NCBI RefSeq assembly: GCF_002901845.1
Contig: NZ_PPQE01000029.1
Coordinates: forward strand, 379 to 64,378
Reading direction: 5' to 3'
DNA from: Staphylococcus hominis subsp. hominis
GTDB lineage: Bacteria > Bacillota > Bacilli > Staphylococcales > Staphylococcaceae
DNA length: 64,000 nt
Below are positions 9,738 to 17,728 of the stretch, in pieces. A program made the position numbers and the translations under genes. The stretch's first letter is position 1. Each line of letters opens with the position of its first letter. The notes below the pieces were generated by a model. That model saw nothing but the letters and a program-made list of their open reading frames with translations. It did not search any database and was not told the origin of the DNA.

Positions 9738-10691
9738 TTAATGATGAGCGTGCTCTTTATGTAATCCAGAGCATAGTACTGAAGTATCGTGATCATGTTG
9801 TGCTGTTTCTAATTGAATTGTCATATGTTGTATATTTAAGTGAAGTAATTCATGTTCTATTTTTTTAAGAAGTCCTTCACAGTCCTGAACAGACATAGTT
9901 TCAGAGACGACTGCATGACAACTTAACGCATTCATATCATTTGAAATAGTCCAAACGTGATAATCATGGACATTATAAATTTCATTATGATTTATAATTG
10001 TACTAATGATTTTATCTAAATTGACGTCACTTGGTGTACCTTCCATTAAAATATTAAGTGATGAACGTGAAATACCGATTGCACTTTTCAATATAATAAT
10101 GGAAACTAGAATGCTTGCGATAGGATCAGCAATTGTAAAGTTAAATACGTATATAAGAATAGATGCTATAATGGCACCTAATGAACCAAGTAAGTCTCCT
10201 AAAACGTGAATAAAAGCACCGCGCATATTTAAGTTATGTGACGTATCACCGCTTTTAAACATGATTATTGCAACGATAATATTCACTATAAGTCCAATCA
10301 CACTAATAATAAACATTTCAGTGGATTGCACTTTAATAGGATTGAAAAATCTTCTAATCGCTTCGATGATAATGACGCCACTAATAATTAATAAAGTTAT
10401 ACCATTAAATAAAGCAGCTAAGACTTCAAAACGCTTGTAACCGAATGTTTTAGTTGAAGTAGCATTTTTCTCTGCATAAATAAATGCGATTAAAGCAACT
10501 CCTAGTGAAACAGTATCGCTAAACATATGAAGTCCATCTGATAATAGCGCAAGACTATTAGCGATAAATCCTCCTAAAATTTCAACAATCATAAATAAGC
10601 CTATAATAATAAAAGAAATTGTTAATACCTTTTTGTTATTGGTATGGACATGATTATGAGTATGGTTATGATGGTGTGTGTGATTAGACAT
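9738..10691 (-). CDS. czrB: Zinc/cobalt efflux CDF transporter CzrB
   Basis: A 317-residue cation diffusion facilitator. It has a histidine-rich N-terminus (11 His in the first 16 or so residues), six membrane segments between about 24 and 205, a C-terminal cytoplasmic domain, and a His-rich end (HDHDTS, HKEHAHH). Transmembrane metal-site residues are in SLALLSDGLHMFSD and the HVLGDLLGS segment. It starts three bases after the czrA stop, so czrA-czrB form one operon. CDF proteins swap protons for Zn(II) or Co(II). Zinc should relieve CzrA repression and induce it. Confidence 0.94.
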   Translation of the reverse strand: MSNHTHHHNHTHNHVHTNNKKVLTISFIIIGLFMIVEILGGFIANSLALLSDGLHMFSDTVSLGVALIAFIYAEKNATSTKTFGYKRFEVLAALFNGITLLIISGVIIIEAIRRFFNPIKVQSTEMFIISVIGLIVNIIVAIIMFKSGDTSHNLNMRGAFIHVLGDLLGSLGAIIASILIYVFNFTIADPIASILVSIIILKSAIGISRSSLNILMEGTPSDVNLDKIISTIINHNEIYNVHDYHVWTISNDMNALSCHAVVSETMSVQDCEGLLKKIEHELLHLNIQHMTIQLETAQHDHDTSVLCSGLHKEHAHH

Positions 10692-10694
10692 TTA

Positions 10695-11021
10695 TTATTC
10701 ACCTCTTTGATGATGAGCATGTTGAATGGCTTGTTTTAATAAAGTAGAAACATGTTGATCGTCTATAGAATAAATCATGGATTGTCCATGACGTGACGAT
10801 TTAACGAGGCCTGCTTGTTTTAAACTCTTTAATTGATGCGACACATTTGATTGAGTTAATTTTAATGTATGCGTAATATGCCCAACACTAGCTTCACCTT
10901 TATATAACAATTCTAAAATACGTAAACGGTTATAATCGCTTAACGCTTTAAATGTCTCAGTTAAACGGTTAAGCATGTATTCATCTATAAATATATCTCT
11001 ATCTTTATTTGTATTGGACAT
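10695..11021 (-). CDS. czrA: Zinc-sensing ArsR-family repressor CzrA
   Basis: A 108-residue winged-helix repressor. The recognition helix region is TQSNVSHQLKSLKQAG. The alpha5 zinc site D-x-H-x10-H-x2-H is intact as Asp88, His90, His101 and His104, the same spacing as in characterised S. aureus CzrA. I chose the ATG at 11021, nine bases after GGAGG; a GTG at 11024 is also possible. A consensus promoter and a 30-bp palindrome lie directly upstream, so the operon is autoregulated. Zn or Co binding releases the operator. Confidence 0.95.
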   Translation of the reverse strand: MSNTNKDRDIFIDEYMLNRLTETFKALSDYNRLRILELLYKGEASVGHITHTLKLTQSNVSHQLKSLKQAGLVKSSRHGQSMIYSIDDQHVSTLLKQAIQHAHHQRGE

Positions 11022-11038
11022 CACATGAGACCTCCTCT

Positions 11039-11068
11039 TTAATATATGAATATATATTCATATATTAA
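11039..11068. promoter_or_regulatory. CzrA operator (30-bp perfect palindrome)
   Basis: A perfect inverted repeat with the core TATGAATATATATTCATA. It matches the ArsR-family zinc operator pattern TGAA-N6-TTCA. It overlaps the end of the czrA -10 box and covers the likely transcription start, so bound CzrA would block RNA polymerase. Confidence 0.9.
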
Positions 11069-11095
11069 TATATAGTGTCCTTGTCTAAGTGTCAA
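11067..11095 (-). promoter_or_regulatory. czrA promoter
   Basis: On the minus strand TTGACA (11095-11090) and TATATT (11072-11067) are separated by 17 bases, a near-consensus SigA promoter. The operator begins in the last bases of the -10 box. Confidence 0.85.
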
Positions 11096-11176
11096 TGATA
11101 TATAGTAAATAAGTTTAAAAATGATACTAAGTGGTATTAATAAACTATGAAATGAATTGAAGGAGGAAATAAGTTT

Positions 11177-11833
11177 ATGAGTATATTAGTTATTGGTGCT
11201 AATGGTGGCGTAGGTTCTAAATTGGTTAACCAATTAAAAGAAGATCAAGTTGATTTTACAGCCGGTGTTCGTAAAGAAGAACAAGAAAGTGCGTTAAAAG
11301 ATCAAGGTGTTAATGCCATTTTAATAGATGTAGAAAAAGATAGTATTGATGATTTAACTGAGAAATTCAAAGGCTTTGATAAAGTTATTTTCTCAGTTGG
11401 TTCAGGTGGTAGCACAGGTGCTGATAAAACAATCATTGTTGATTTAGATGGTGCAGTGAAAACGATTGAAGCAAGTAAAAAAGCAAATGTTAAACATTAT
11501 GTAATGGTTTCTACTTACGATTCACGTCGTGAAGCATTTGATGCAAGTGGAGATTTAAAACCTTATACAATTGCAAAACACTATGCAGATAATCATTTAA
11601 GAAATTCTGGACTAACTTATACAATCGTTCATCCAGGTGGTTTAGAAGATAAATCAGGTACTGGTGAAATTAAAGCTGACTTGTATTTTGATGAAGGAAG
11701 TACAATTCCACGCGAAGATGTGGCTTCTGTATTAAAACACGTAGCGACTTCTGAAAATAAATTTGAAAATAAAGAATTTCAAATTCTTTCAGGGCATCAA
11801 TCTATTCAAGAAGCATTATCTCGTTTTGAGTAG
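11177..11833 (+). CDS. NAD(P)-binding atypical SDR protein
   Basis: A 218-residue single Rossmann-fold protein. The dinucleotide loop GANGGVGSK is at 7-15, FSVGSGGSTG lies in the middle, and an HYVMVSTYDSR-like strand and YTIAKHYADN follow. It belongs to the NAD(P)H-binding/NmrA-like atypical short-chain dehydrogenase group (YhfK/YwnB type in bacilli). No substrate can be assigned. SD AAGGAGG precedes the ATG. It diverges from czrA and has its own terminator. Confidence 0.85.
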   Translation: MSILVIGANGGVGSKLVNQLKEDQVDFTAGVRKEEQESALKDQGVNAILIDVEKDSIDDLTEKFKGFDKVIFSVGSGGSTGADKTIIVDLDGAVKTIEASKKANVKHYVMVSTYDSRREAFDASGDLKPYTIAKHYADNHLRNSGLTYTIVHPGGLEDKSGTGEIKADLYFDEGSTIPREDVASVLKHVATSENKFENKEFQILSGHQSIQEALSRFE

Positions 11834-11873
11834 TTAAGTTAGATAATTAATTACAAATGAAAAGTTCTGTGTT

Positions 11874-11918
11874 AGAGTAGGACAGTGAGTTTTAAAACTT
11901 GCTGTTCTATTCTTTTTT
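11874..11918 (+). terminator. Terminator after SDR gene
   Basis: AGAGTAGGACAG pairs, with G:T pairs, with CTGTTCTATTCT around an inner AGTTTTAAAACTT stem, and ends in T6. Confidence 0.85.
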
Positions 11919-12174
11919 ATTAATATATATAATTTCTATTAAATTAATAATGAAATTGATATAATAAACATATGAGTGAAAATTTTTATTTAACTATAGA
12001 AGCGAAATAGCATTTATATAGAATTAGTTATCTGATATATTAAAAGCTTAAATAGATAGTAATTTAAAGATAAAATGGGTCATCAATTGTTCTAATTATA
12101 CATAATCATTTAAATACGATATTTCACTTTAAAATAAAGAGAGAAGCAATAACCGTGTTTTAGGAGGTGCAATC
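11919..12174. other. AT-rich intergenic region before manA
   Basis: About 256 bases of AT-rich sequence between the upstream terminator and manA. A TATAAT-like hexamer near 11961 lacks a convincing -35. I see no short gene or stable hairpin. It presumably holds the manA promoter. Confidence 0.5.
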
Positions 12175-13107
12175 ATGCCATTATTTTTAAAGCCTATTTT
12201 CTTTGAAAAAATATGGGGCGGTAATAAGTTAAATCAATTTAATTACGACATACCAAGTGAACAAACTGGAGAATGCTGGGGTATTTCTGCACATCCGAAT
12301 GGAAAAAATATGATTGAAAATGGTCAGTATGCTGGTCAAACATTAGATCAAGTATGGAATGAGCATAGAGAATTATTTGGAGACTTTCCAAGTAAAGATT
12401 TTCCTTTATTATGTAAAATAGTGGATGCAAGACACCCTCTATCTATTCACGTTCATCCTGACGACTCGTATGCATATGAATTTGAAAACGGTCAATATGG
12501 TAAGTCAGAGTGTTGGTATATTATTGATGCAGAAGAAGATGCTGAAATTATACTCGGTACCTCTGCTGATTCAAAAGAAACATTTGAGAATAAGATAAAA
12601 GAAGAGGCGGTGTTGGATGTAGTAGAAAGACTCAAAGTTAAACCAGGTGAGTTTTATTTTATACCAGCTGGAATGCTTCATTCTATAGGTTCTGGTGTTT
12701 TAGTATATGAAACAATGCAATCATCTGATATTTCATATAGAGTATATGATTATGAACGTAATCGAACTGATGGATCATCATTAGAAGTTAAAAAAGCATT
12801 AGACGTGATTCAATTTACTGCAAATGCACCTGCTATAGTACCTGAAACTACAATTGTAGAAAATCATAAACGTAGCCAAATTGTATCTAATGACTTTTTT
12901 ACAATGGTTAAATGGGAAATAAGTGGAACGCTTAATTATATGAAGCCTCGTGAATTTTGTCTTATTTCTGTATTAGAAGGTCATGGACAAGTGATTACAG
13001 ATGGAGAAATCTTTAAGCTAGAAAAGGGGTCTAATTTTATTTTAACTTCTGAAGATTTAGATAGCGTATTTGAAGGCGAGTTCACTCTAATTATAAGTTA
13101 TATTTAG
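12175..13107 (+). CDS. manA: Mannose-6-phosphate isomerase, class I
   Basis: Interconverts mannose-6-phosphate and fructose-6-phosphate. The 310-residue short Firmicutes form is a cupin enzyme with zinc-ligand regions SIHVHPDD (His92, His94), ECW near 112 and AGMLHSIG near 168. SD TAGGAGGTG precedes the ATG. It stands alone, with no sugar transporter next to it, which fits a housekeeping role feeding mannose into glycolysis. Confidence 0.95.
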   Translation: MPLFLKPIFFEKIWGGNKLNQFNYDIPSEQTGECWGISAHPNGKNMIENGQYAGQTLDQVWNEHRELFGDFPSKDFPLLCKIVDARHPLSIHVHPDDSYAYEFENGQYGKSECWYIIDAEEDAEIILGTSADSKETFENKIKEEAVLDVVERLKVKPGEFYFIPAGMLHSIGSGVLVYETMQSSDISYRVYDYERNRTDGSSLEVKKALDVIQFTANAPAIVPETTIVENHKRSQIVSNDFFTMVKWEISGTLNYMKPREFCLISVLEGHGQVITDGEIFKLEKGSNFILTSEDLDSVFEGEFTLIISYI

Positions 13108-13504
13108 TTAATCAATTTAATTTATAAGCAGAAATGTTGGAATAATTTCTATATCTAGCATGATTTTCTAGTGTGATAGCTGAATCTAGAAGTTTTTTAT
13201 TTTCCTTTTTTTGTTAATCGGAAATCTAATAAGGTTTAAATAATGAGGTAGTATATTTTAATAGTGAAATGGAATTTTGTGATGATTCATATGATTCTAT
13301 TTCACTTTTTTGAATTTAAAAAGTGATTTCATAATACGTCAACTCTATTAAAAAAATATGATAAAATAAAAAAAACGAAATCTTATAGACTATTCATATA
13401 TTTAAGTTAAGCTATCTAAAAATGACTAATAGGTGCTAAAATTAATATTAATATATACATGAATAAAGATGCTAAATTTAAAATAAGTAAGAAGGAGATT
13501 CTAG
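13108..13504. other. Intergenic region after manA
   Basis: About 400 AT-rich bases. The only clear element is the hairpin at 13263-13311 described separately. I see no SD-led small ORF. The last 100 bases probably contain the promoter of the EVE-domain gene, but no hexamer pair stands out. Confidence 0.5.
13263..13311 (+). terminator. Hairpin terminator in manA 3' region
   Basis: AGTGAAATGGAA pairs with TTCTATTTCACT (one mismatch-type pair) around a 20-base loop, followed by T5. It lies 156 bases after the manA stop, so it may end a long 3' UTR or a separate short transcript. Confidence 0.7.
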
Positions 13505-14878
13505 ATGGCAGAAGAAGTAAATTACTTTTGGTTAAATTGTGGATATACAAGATGGAACCATAATGAACCATTAGTTGGACAAATAACTTTATTTGAGTCT
13601 GGAGCACAGTTCAATCCTACTCAGGGTTTTCGAGCGTTCAAAAAAGCTAAAATTGGCGATCAAGTGATTTTTTATCAAGTACAAACAGATACTGGATTAT
13701 TAGGAATTGGGGAAATTATTAGTGTTCAAACAGGAGCACAAAATAAAATTAGAGTTGAATTTAAATTTAATGAAGAATTAAAGCCTTTAACTACTGACTA
13801 TTTAAAACGTAGTGAAGTGCTAGATTATCGAATGAATAATATGCGAGAAACGTTAATAAATCAGCTCACAAAAGAAGAGTTTCAATTAATCGTTGAGTTA
13901 GGAAAAGGTAACATTCAATTACCTCGATATTTCTTCTTATCTGAAACTGAAAAATTTGAACCTGATACACATTATACGATTTTTACACATACTTATAATG
14001 GAATTAAACGGAATGGTTATCATTTTTATAACCAATTAGAAGTAGGGGATAATTTAATATTTTATGATAAGAATAGTAATCAATCGGTCGTAGGAATTGG
14101 TGAAGTATCTCGTCATATTCATGAAAAACCTCCAATTCCTGGTCGTACTAATAGTACTGCAATAGAGATTTATTATGAAAAGAATATCACTCCTGTTACA
14201 TTAGGCGCACTAAATAAACATCCTAAATTAAAAAACTTATACTTTTTACAAGAAAATGCTAAGCAAGCAATAGCAAGTATGAGTCAAGCACAATACGATG
14301 CTATTATAGAAATGAGTGAAAATGATGGGATTAGAACACCATTTGAGACTATTAAAAAACCAGGATTCAATACAGATCATGATGAGACAATTAAACCTTT
14401 TATTTTACTTGTTGTAGATAAACGTGAAGAAGGTTTGAAAGCAGCCAATAATCTTTTACAAAAAACGAATGCTAATCCAGTTATTACTAGTGGTCACCCT
14501 GACTTTAGTGAAGATATGTTATATGGCAGATATCTACCTAATGAGACAGGTGCCTTATATTATAGAGAAGGTTTTATTACACAACTTATGCCTAAAAATG
14601 ACAAAAGTTACTTAGTAATTGATAACTTTAATAGACTTGATCCAGATATATTTCAAACTTATATTAATGTTTTAGAAGGGTACGAAGTTACATTACCTAG
14701 ATATAATAAAGACGGTAACATGATTACTTGGTCTCGTGAAAAAGATTCTTTTTATCATTTTAATCCTAATTGGCATATTATTGGGGTAACATACGAAAAG
14801 TTAGAAGATATAAAAAATAAATATTCACAACAATTTTTAAAATATACACGTATTGTAAAAGTGAACCATGATGCATAA
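13505..14878 (+). CDS. Two-EVE-domain protein with degenerate McrB-like AAA+ module
   Basis: A 457-residue protein. Two EVE-type domains are visible (about 6-130 and 156-270), each with an aromatic start, a GDQVIFYQ or GDNLIFYD strand, and a GIGEI or GIGEV turn. EVE domains of the PUA superfamily bind modified bases in nucleic acid. Residues 296-455 follow the McrB AAA+ layout: FILLVVDKREEG where Walker A should be, HPDFSEDMLYGRYLP like the McrB HPSYSYEDFIxGYRP segment, VIDNFNR at 371-377 like Walker B IDEINR, NWHIIGVT like sensor 1, and FLKYTRIVKV. The P-loop lysine, the Walker B glutamate and the sensor asparagine all appear lost. SD AAGGAG precedes the ATG. No McrC or nuclease gene is adjacent. 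Function is unknown. Confidence 0.82.
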   Translation: MAEEVNYFWLNCGYTRWNHNEPLVGQITLFESGAQFNPTQGFRAFKKAKIGDQVIFYQVQTDTGLLGIGEIISVQTGAQNKIRVEFKFNEELKPLTTDYLKRSEVLDYRMNNMRETLINQLTKEEFQLIVELGKGNIQLPRYFFLSETEKFEPDTHYTIFTHTYNGIKRNGYHFYNQLEVGDNLIFYDKNSNQSVVGIGEVSRHIHEKPPIPGRTNSTAIEIYYEKNITPVTLGALNKHPKLKNLYFLQENAKQAIASMSQAQYDAIIEMSENDGIRTPFETIKKPGFNTDHDETIKPFILLVVDKREEGLKAANNLLQKTNANPVITSGHPDFSEDMLYGRYLPNETGALYYREGFITQLMPKNDKSYLVIDNFNRLDPDIFQTYINVLEGYEVTLPRYNKDGNMITWSREKDSFYHFNPNWHIIGVTYEKLEDIKNKYSQQFLKYTRIVKVNHDA

Positions 14879-14922
14879 TAGCAGACAAGTTAGATAAAAA
14901 ACATCATAACGTATAATGAGCT

Positions 14923-14967
14923 AAAGTGGATATAGAATTTGAAATAAATTCTATATCCACTTTTTTA
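14923..14967 (+). terminator. Terminator after EVE-domain gene
   Basis: A long perfect stem AAGTGGATATAGAATTT with its complement around a six-base loop, then T6. Confidence 0.93.
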
Positions 14968-15028
14968 TGTTTAATGAGTCCTTGTAAAAGGAATAAATTA
15001 AATAAGTTAAAAAGGAAGGTGACGGAAC

Positions 15029-15424
15029 ATGCCAATCGTTTATTACGATGGAAACTGTGTGTATTGCTATAATTATTGTATTTGGCTAATACAACATGGT
15101 TTACCTAAAAACTATGAGTTTGCGACTTTAAAAGGAAAAGCGGGACAACATTTATTTGAACAACATCCTGAAGCTAAAAATAAAAATAGTGTGATACTAC
15201 AAGAAGGAGATCATTTATATTACGAGACTACTGCAGTAGCAAAATTAATCACAACATTAAGTAGTGAAAAATGGTTAGGTATACTACTTAGAGTAACGCC
15301 ATTACCAATAAGAAACTTAGGTTATCGACTATTTGCTAATAATAGAGATAAAATGTGGAAAACACATTGGCATAAACCCAACGCATATGAAAAATCATTC
15401 TTTATTGATGATGATAGACAATAA
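15029..15424 (+). CDS. DCC-family (DUF393) thiol-disulfide oxidoreductase
   Basis: A 131-residue protein opening MPIVYYDGNCVYC. It carries the DCC signature YDGxCxxC with Cys10 and Cys13, a thioredoxin-like redox pair. The rest (AVAKLITTL, then RNLGYRLFANNRDKMW) matches the DUF393/YuxK layout. Its substrate is unknown. SD AAGGAAGGTGA precedes the ATG. It sits between terminators and is probably monocistronic. Confidence 0.85.
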   Translation: MPIVYYDGNCVYCYNYCIWLIQHGLPKNYEFATLKGKAGQHLFEQHPEAKNKNSVILQEGDHLYYETTAVAKLITTLSSEKWLGILLRVTPLPIRNLGYRLFANNRDKMWKTHWHKPNAYEKSFFIDDDRQ

Positions 15425-15550
15425 ATGAGAAAACTATTTTTTAATTGATAATATATATAAGTTTTAATTATATATTATAAAGCTTTTGATAATGATTCTA
15501 TATATTTATTCATGAGTATTAGTGTTTTCAAATTACGTGTGTAAAATAAC

Positions 15551-15579
15551 TTTACAGATTATAATTATTATAATATAAT
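15551..15579 (+). promoter_or_regulatory. dps promoter with PerR box in the spacer
   Basis: TTTACA at 15551-15556 and TATAAT at 15574-15579 are 17 bases apart. The spacer contains TTATAATTATTATAA at 15559-15573, identical to the Per-box consensus. PerR bound here would sit between the -35 and -10 boxes and shut off dps until peroxide oxidises it. Confidence 0.92.
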
Positions 15580-15626
15580 TATGATTGTAAAAGAGAGACA
15601 TGATTGTATAAAAAAGGAGAGATTCG

Positions 15627-16067
15627 ATGACGCAACAAGATGTAGTAAAAGAATTAAATCAACAAGTGGCAAACTGGACAGTAGCATATACAAAATTACA
15701 CAACTTCCATTGGTATGTTAAAGGTCCTAATTTCTTCTCATTACATGAAAAATTTGAAGAATTATACAATGAAGCTAGTCAATATGTAGACGATTTAGCA
15801 GAACGTATTCTAGCAATTGGAGGTAATCCAGTAGCAACATTAAAAGAAAGTTTAGAACTTTCAATTGTAAAAGAAGCAGATACACATTACACTGCTGAAG
15901 AAATGGTTAAAGCTTTCTCTAAAGATTTAACTCAAATTTCTAAACAACTTGGAAAAGCAATTGAAGTTGCAGGTGAAGCAGGAGACGACGTTTCAGAAGA
16001 TATGTTTATTGGTATGCAAACATCAGTAGATAAACATAATTGGATGTTTAAATCTTATTTAGTTTAA
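15627..16067 (+). CDS. dps: Dps/MrgA ferritin-like DNA-protection protein
   Basis: A 146-residue mini-ferritin that forms a dodecamer, oxidises and stores iron with hydrogen peroxide, and protects DNA. The family ferroxidase segment is visible as LHNFHWYVKGPNFFSLHEKF (about 23-42), with DDLAERILAIGG further on. SD AAGGAG precedes the ATG. A perfect PerR box in the promoter predicts peroxide and metal control, as for mrgA in S. aureus and B. subtilis. The gene is monocistronic. Confidence 0.96.
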   Translation: MTQQDVVKELNQQVANWTVAYTKLHNFHWYVKGPNFFSLHEKFEELYNEASQYVDDLAERILAIGGNPVATLKESLELSIVKEADTHYTAEEMVKAFSKDLTQISKQLGKAIEVAGEAGDDVSEDMFIGMQTSVDKHNWMFKSYLV

Positions 16068-16080
16068 GTATTCTATTTTA

Positions 16081-16124
16081 AAAAGAGCCATTGTGGACGA
16101 TAAAACGTCTACAATGGCTCTTTT
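16081..16124. terminator. Bidirectional terminator dps/deoD
   Basis: AAAAGAGCCATTGT pairs with ACAATGGCTCTTTT, and the inner stem GGACG/CGTCT closes the loop. The A and T flanks allow it to serve both convergent genes. Confidence 0.92.
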
Positions 16125-16152
16125 AACTTTTAATATTAACATTGATAAGTGA

Positions 16153-16863
16153 TTATTCAGCGATTTCTAAAGCAATTTCCATCATTTGAGTAAATGATGT
16201 TTGACGTTCTTCAGCTGATGTAGCTTCATCTCTTAAGATATGATCACTTACAGTAAAAATACCTAAAGCTTTTTTACCAGCATGAATCGCATTTAAATAT
16301 AAGCCAGCTGATTCCATTTCAATACCTAAGATACCCATGTTCTTCCAACTATCATTGAAATGTTTATCGGCATTATAAAACGTATCTGATGATAAAATAT
16401 TTCCAACATGTGTAACTGCCCCGATATCATCAGCAACTTGTTTAGCTTTAGTAATTAACTCAAAATCTGCAATTGGAGCAAAGTGACCAGGAATATTAAA
16501 TTGATCTACATAATTTGAATTAGTTGAAGCAGCTTGAGCAATAATGACATCATATAAATTCACATTCTCTTGTAATGCACCACATGAACCTATTCGAATA
16601 ATTGTATCAACATCAAAGAAATTATAAAGCTCATACGAATAAATTCCAATACTTGGAATACCCATACCTGAACCCATTACTGAGATCTCTTTACCTTTAT
16701 AAGTGCCAGTGTATCCAAACATATTACGTACTTCATTAAATTGTTCAACATTTTCTAAAAAGTTATCAGCAATATATTTTGCACGTAATGGATCTCCAGG
16801 CATTAATACTGTTTTAGCAATTTTAGCTCCATTAGGTTGAATATGAGGTGTACCGTTTGTCAT
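16153..16863 (-). CDS. deoD: Purine nucleoside phosphorylase DeoD
   Basis: Phosphorolysis of (deoxy)purine nucleosides to base and (deoxy)ribose-1-phosphate. The 236-residue protein has the hexameric PNP-I motifs: MPGDPLRAK (phosphate/ribose site), IRIGSCGA, GIEMESAGL and TVSDHILRDE with the catalytic Asp. SD AAGGAG lies upstream of the start on the minus strand. It is divergent from the deoC-pdp-deoB operon, whose enzymes use its product pathway. Confidence 0.96.
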   Translation of the reverse strand: MTNGTPHIQPNGAKIAKTVLMPGDPLRAKYIADNFLENVEQFNEVRNMFGYTGTYKGKEISVMGSGMGIPSIGIYSYELYNFFDVDTIIRIGSCGALQENVNLYDVIIAQAASTNSNYVDQFNIPGHFAPIADFELITKAKQVADDIGAVTHVGNILSSDTFYNADKHFNDSWKNMGILGIEMESAGLYLNAIHAGKKALGIFTVSDHILRDEATSAEERQTSFTQMMEIALEIAE

Positions 16864-16877
16864 GAATATCTTCTCCT

Positions 16878-16917
16878 TAACATTTTATTCAAAATAAAGA
16901 TAACATTTGTTTAAAAT
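16878..16917. promoter_or_regulatory. Direct repeat in the deoD/deoC divergent region
   Basis: Two copies of a related sequence, TAACATTTTATTCAAAAT at 16878-16895 and TAACATTTGTTTAAAAT at 16901-16917, repeat with a 23-base period between the divergent deoD and deoC starts. They could be paired operator sites for a nucleoside regulator. No such regulator gene is nearby. In this AT-rich DNA the match could also be chance. Confidence 0.4.
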
Positions 16918-17009
16918 TTTTGCGAATTTTTGTACTATATAAATGAGAGAAACATATAAATTATGTTAATATAAGTTGGCTTTCGAGCAATACATTGGAG
17001 GAAATTTTT

Positions 17010-17672
17010 ATGGAATATTCAAAATATATTGATCATACACTTTTAAAACCAGAATCAACACGTCAACAGATTGATAAAATTATTTCTGAAGCTAAGGCGT
17101 ATCATTTTAAATCGATTTGCGTCAATCCGACCCACGTTAAGTATGCTTCTGAACAACTTGTGAATTCTGATGTACTCGTATGTACAGTGATTGGGTTCCC
17201 ACTTGGAGCTACAACAACCGCTACAAAGATTTTTGAAACAGAAGATGCGATTAAAAATGGCGCGTCTGAAATTGATATGGTTATCAATATAGGCGCACTT
17301 AAAGATGGAAGATATGAAGATGTTCAAAAAGATATTGAAGGCGTAGTTGGCGCAGCTAACGGAAAAATAGTGAAAGTTATTATTGAAACTATTCTTTTAA
17401 CAGACGATGAAAAAGTGAAAGCAAGTGAACTAGCAAAAGCTGCTGGTGCAGATTTCGTTAAAACATCAACTGGCTTTGCTGGGGGAGGCGCTACACCAGA
17501 AGATGTGAAATTAATGAAAGACACTGTGGGAGACGAATTAGAGGTTAAAGCTTCAGGTGGCGTGCGTAATCTTGAAGATTTTCACAAAATGCTTAATGCA
17601 GGTGCTACACGTATTGGAGCAAGTGCTGGTGTTCAAATTATCAAAGGTTTAGAATCAAATTCTGATTATTAA
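17010..17672 (+). CDS. deoC: Deoxyribose-phosphate aldolase DeoC
   Basis: Splits 2-deoxyribose-5-phosphate into glyceraldehyde-3-phosphate and acetaldehyde. The 220-residue TIM barrel has the Schiff-base lysine in FVKTSTGF (Lys151), the partner Lys180 and the acidic residue of EIDMVINIG (Asp89). I chose the ATG at 17010, eight bases after GGAGG, which gives the usual family length; an upstream ATG at 16995 overlaps that site. It is first of deoC-pdp-deoB. Confidence 0.97.
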   Translation: MEYSKYIDHTLLKPESTRQQIDKIISEAKAYHFKSICVNPTHVKYASEQLVNSDVLVCTVIGFPLGATTTATKIFETEDAIKNGASEIDMVINIGALKDGRYEDVQKDIEGVVGAANGKIVKVIIETILLTDDEKVKASELAKAAGADFVKTSTGFAGGGATPEDVKLMKDTVGDELEVKASGGVRNLEDFHKMLNAGATRIGASAGVQIIKGLESNSDY

Positions 17673-17728
17673 TAGTATGTTTTTTAACATCATTTAGAAA
17701 TGCAACAACCGAGAAAGGGGATAGCACA

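Noticed and set aside
9680-9868. Open frame on the plus strand over the end of czrB
   Set aside because: It begins inside the terminator hairpin and runs antisense to czrB. It has no SD.
13416-13607. Open frame antisense to the start of the EVE-domain gene
   Set aside because: Hydrophobic residues arise from the complement of an AT-rich coding start. No SD, and it overlaps a well-supported gene.
13505-15424. Complete restriction or defence island around the EVE-domain protein
   Set aside because: No McrC, nuclease, methyltransferase, toxin or mobile gene is next to it, and flanking genes are single housekeeping units with terminators.
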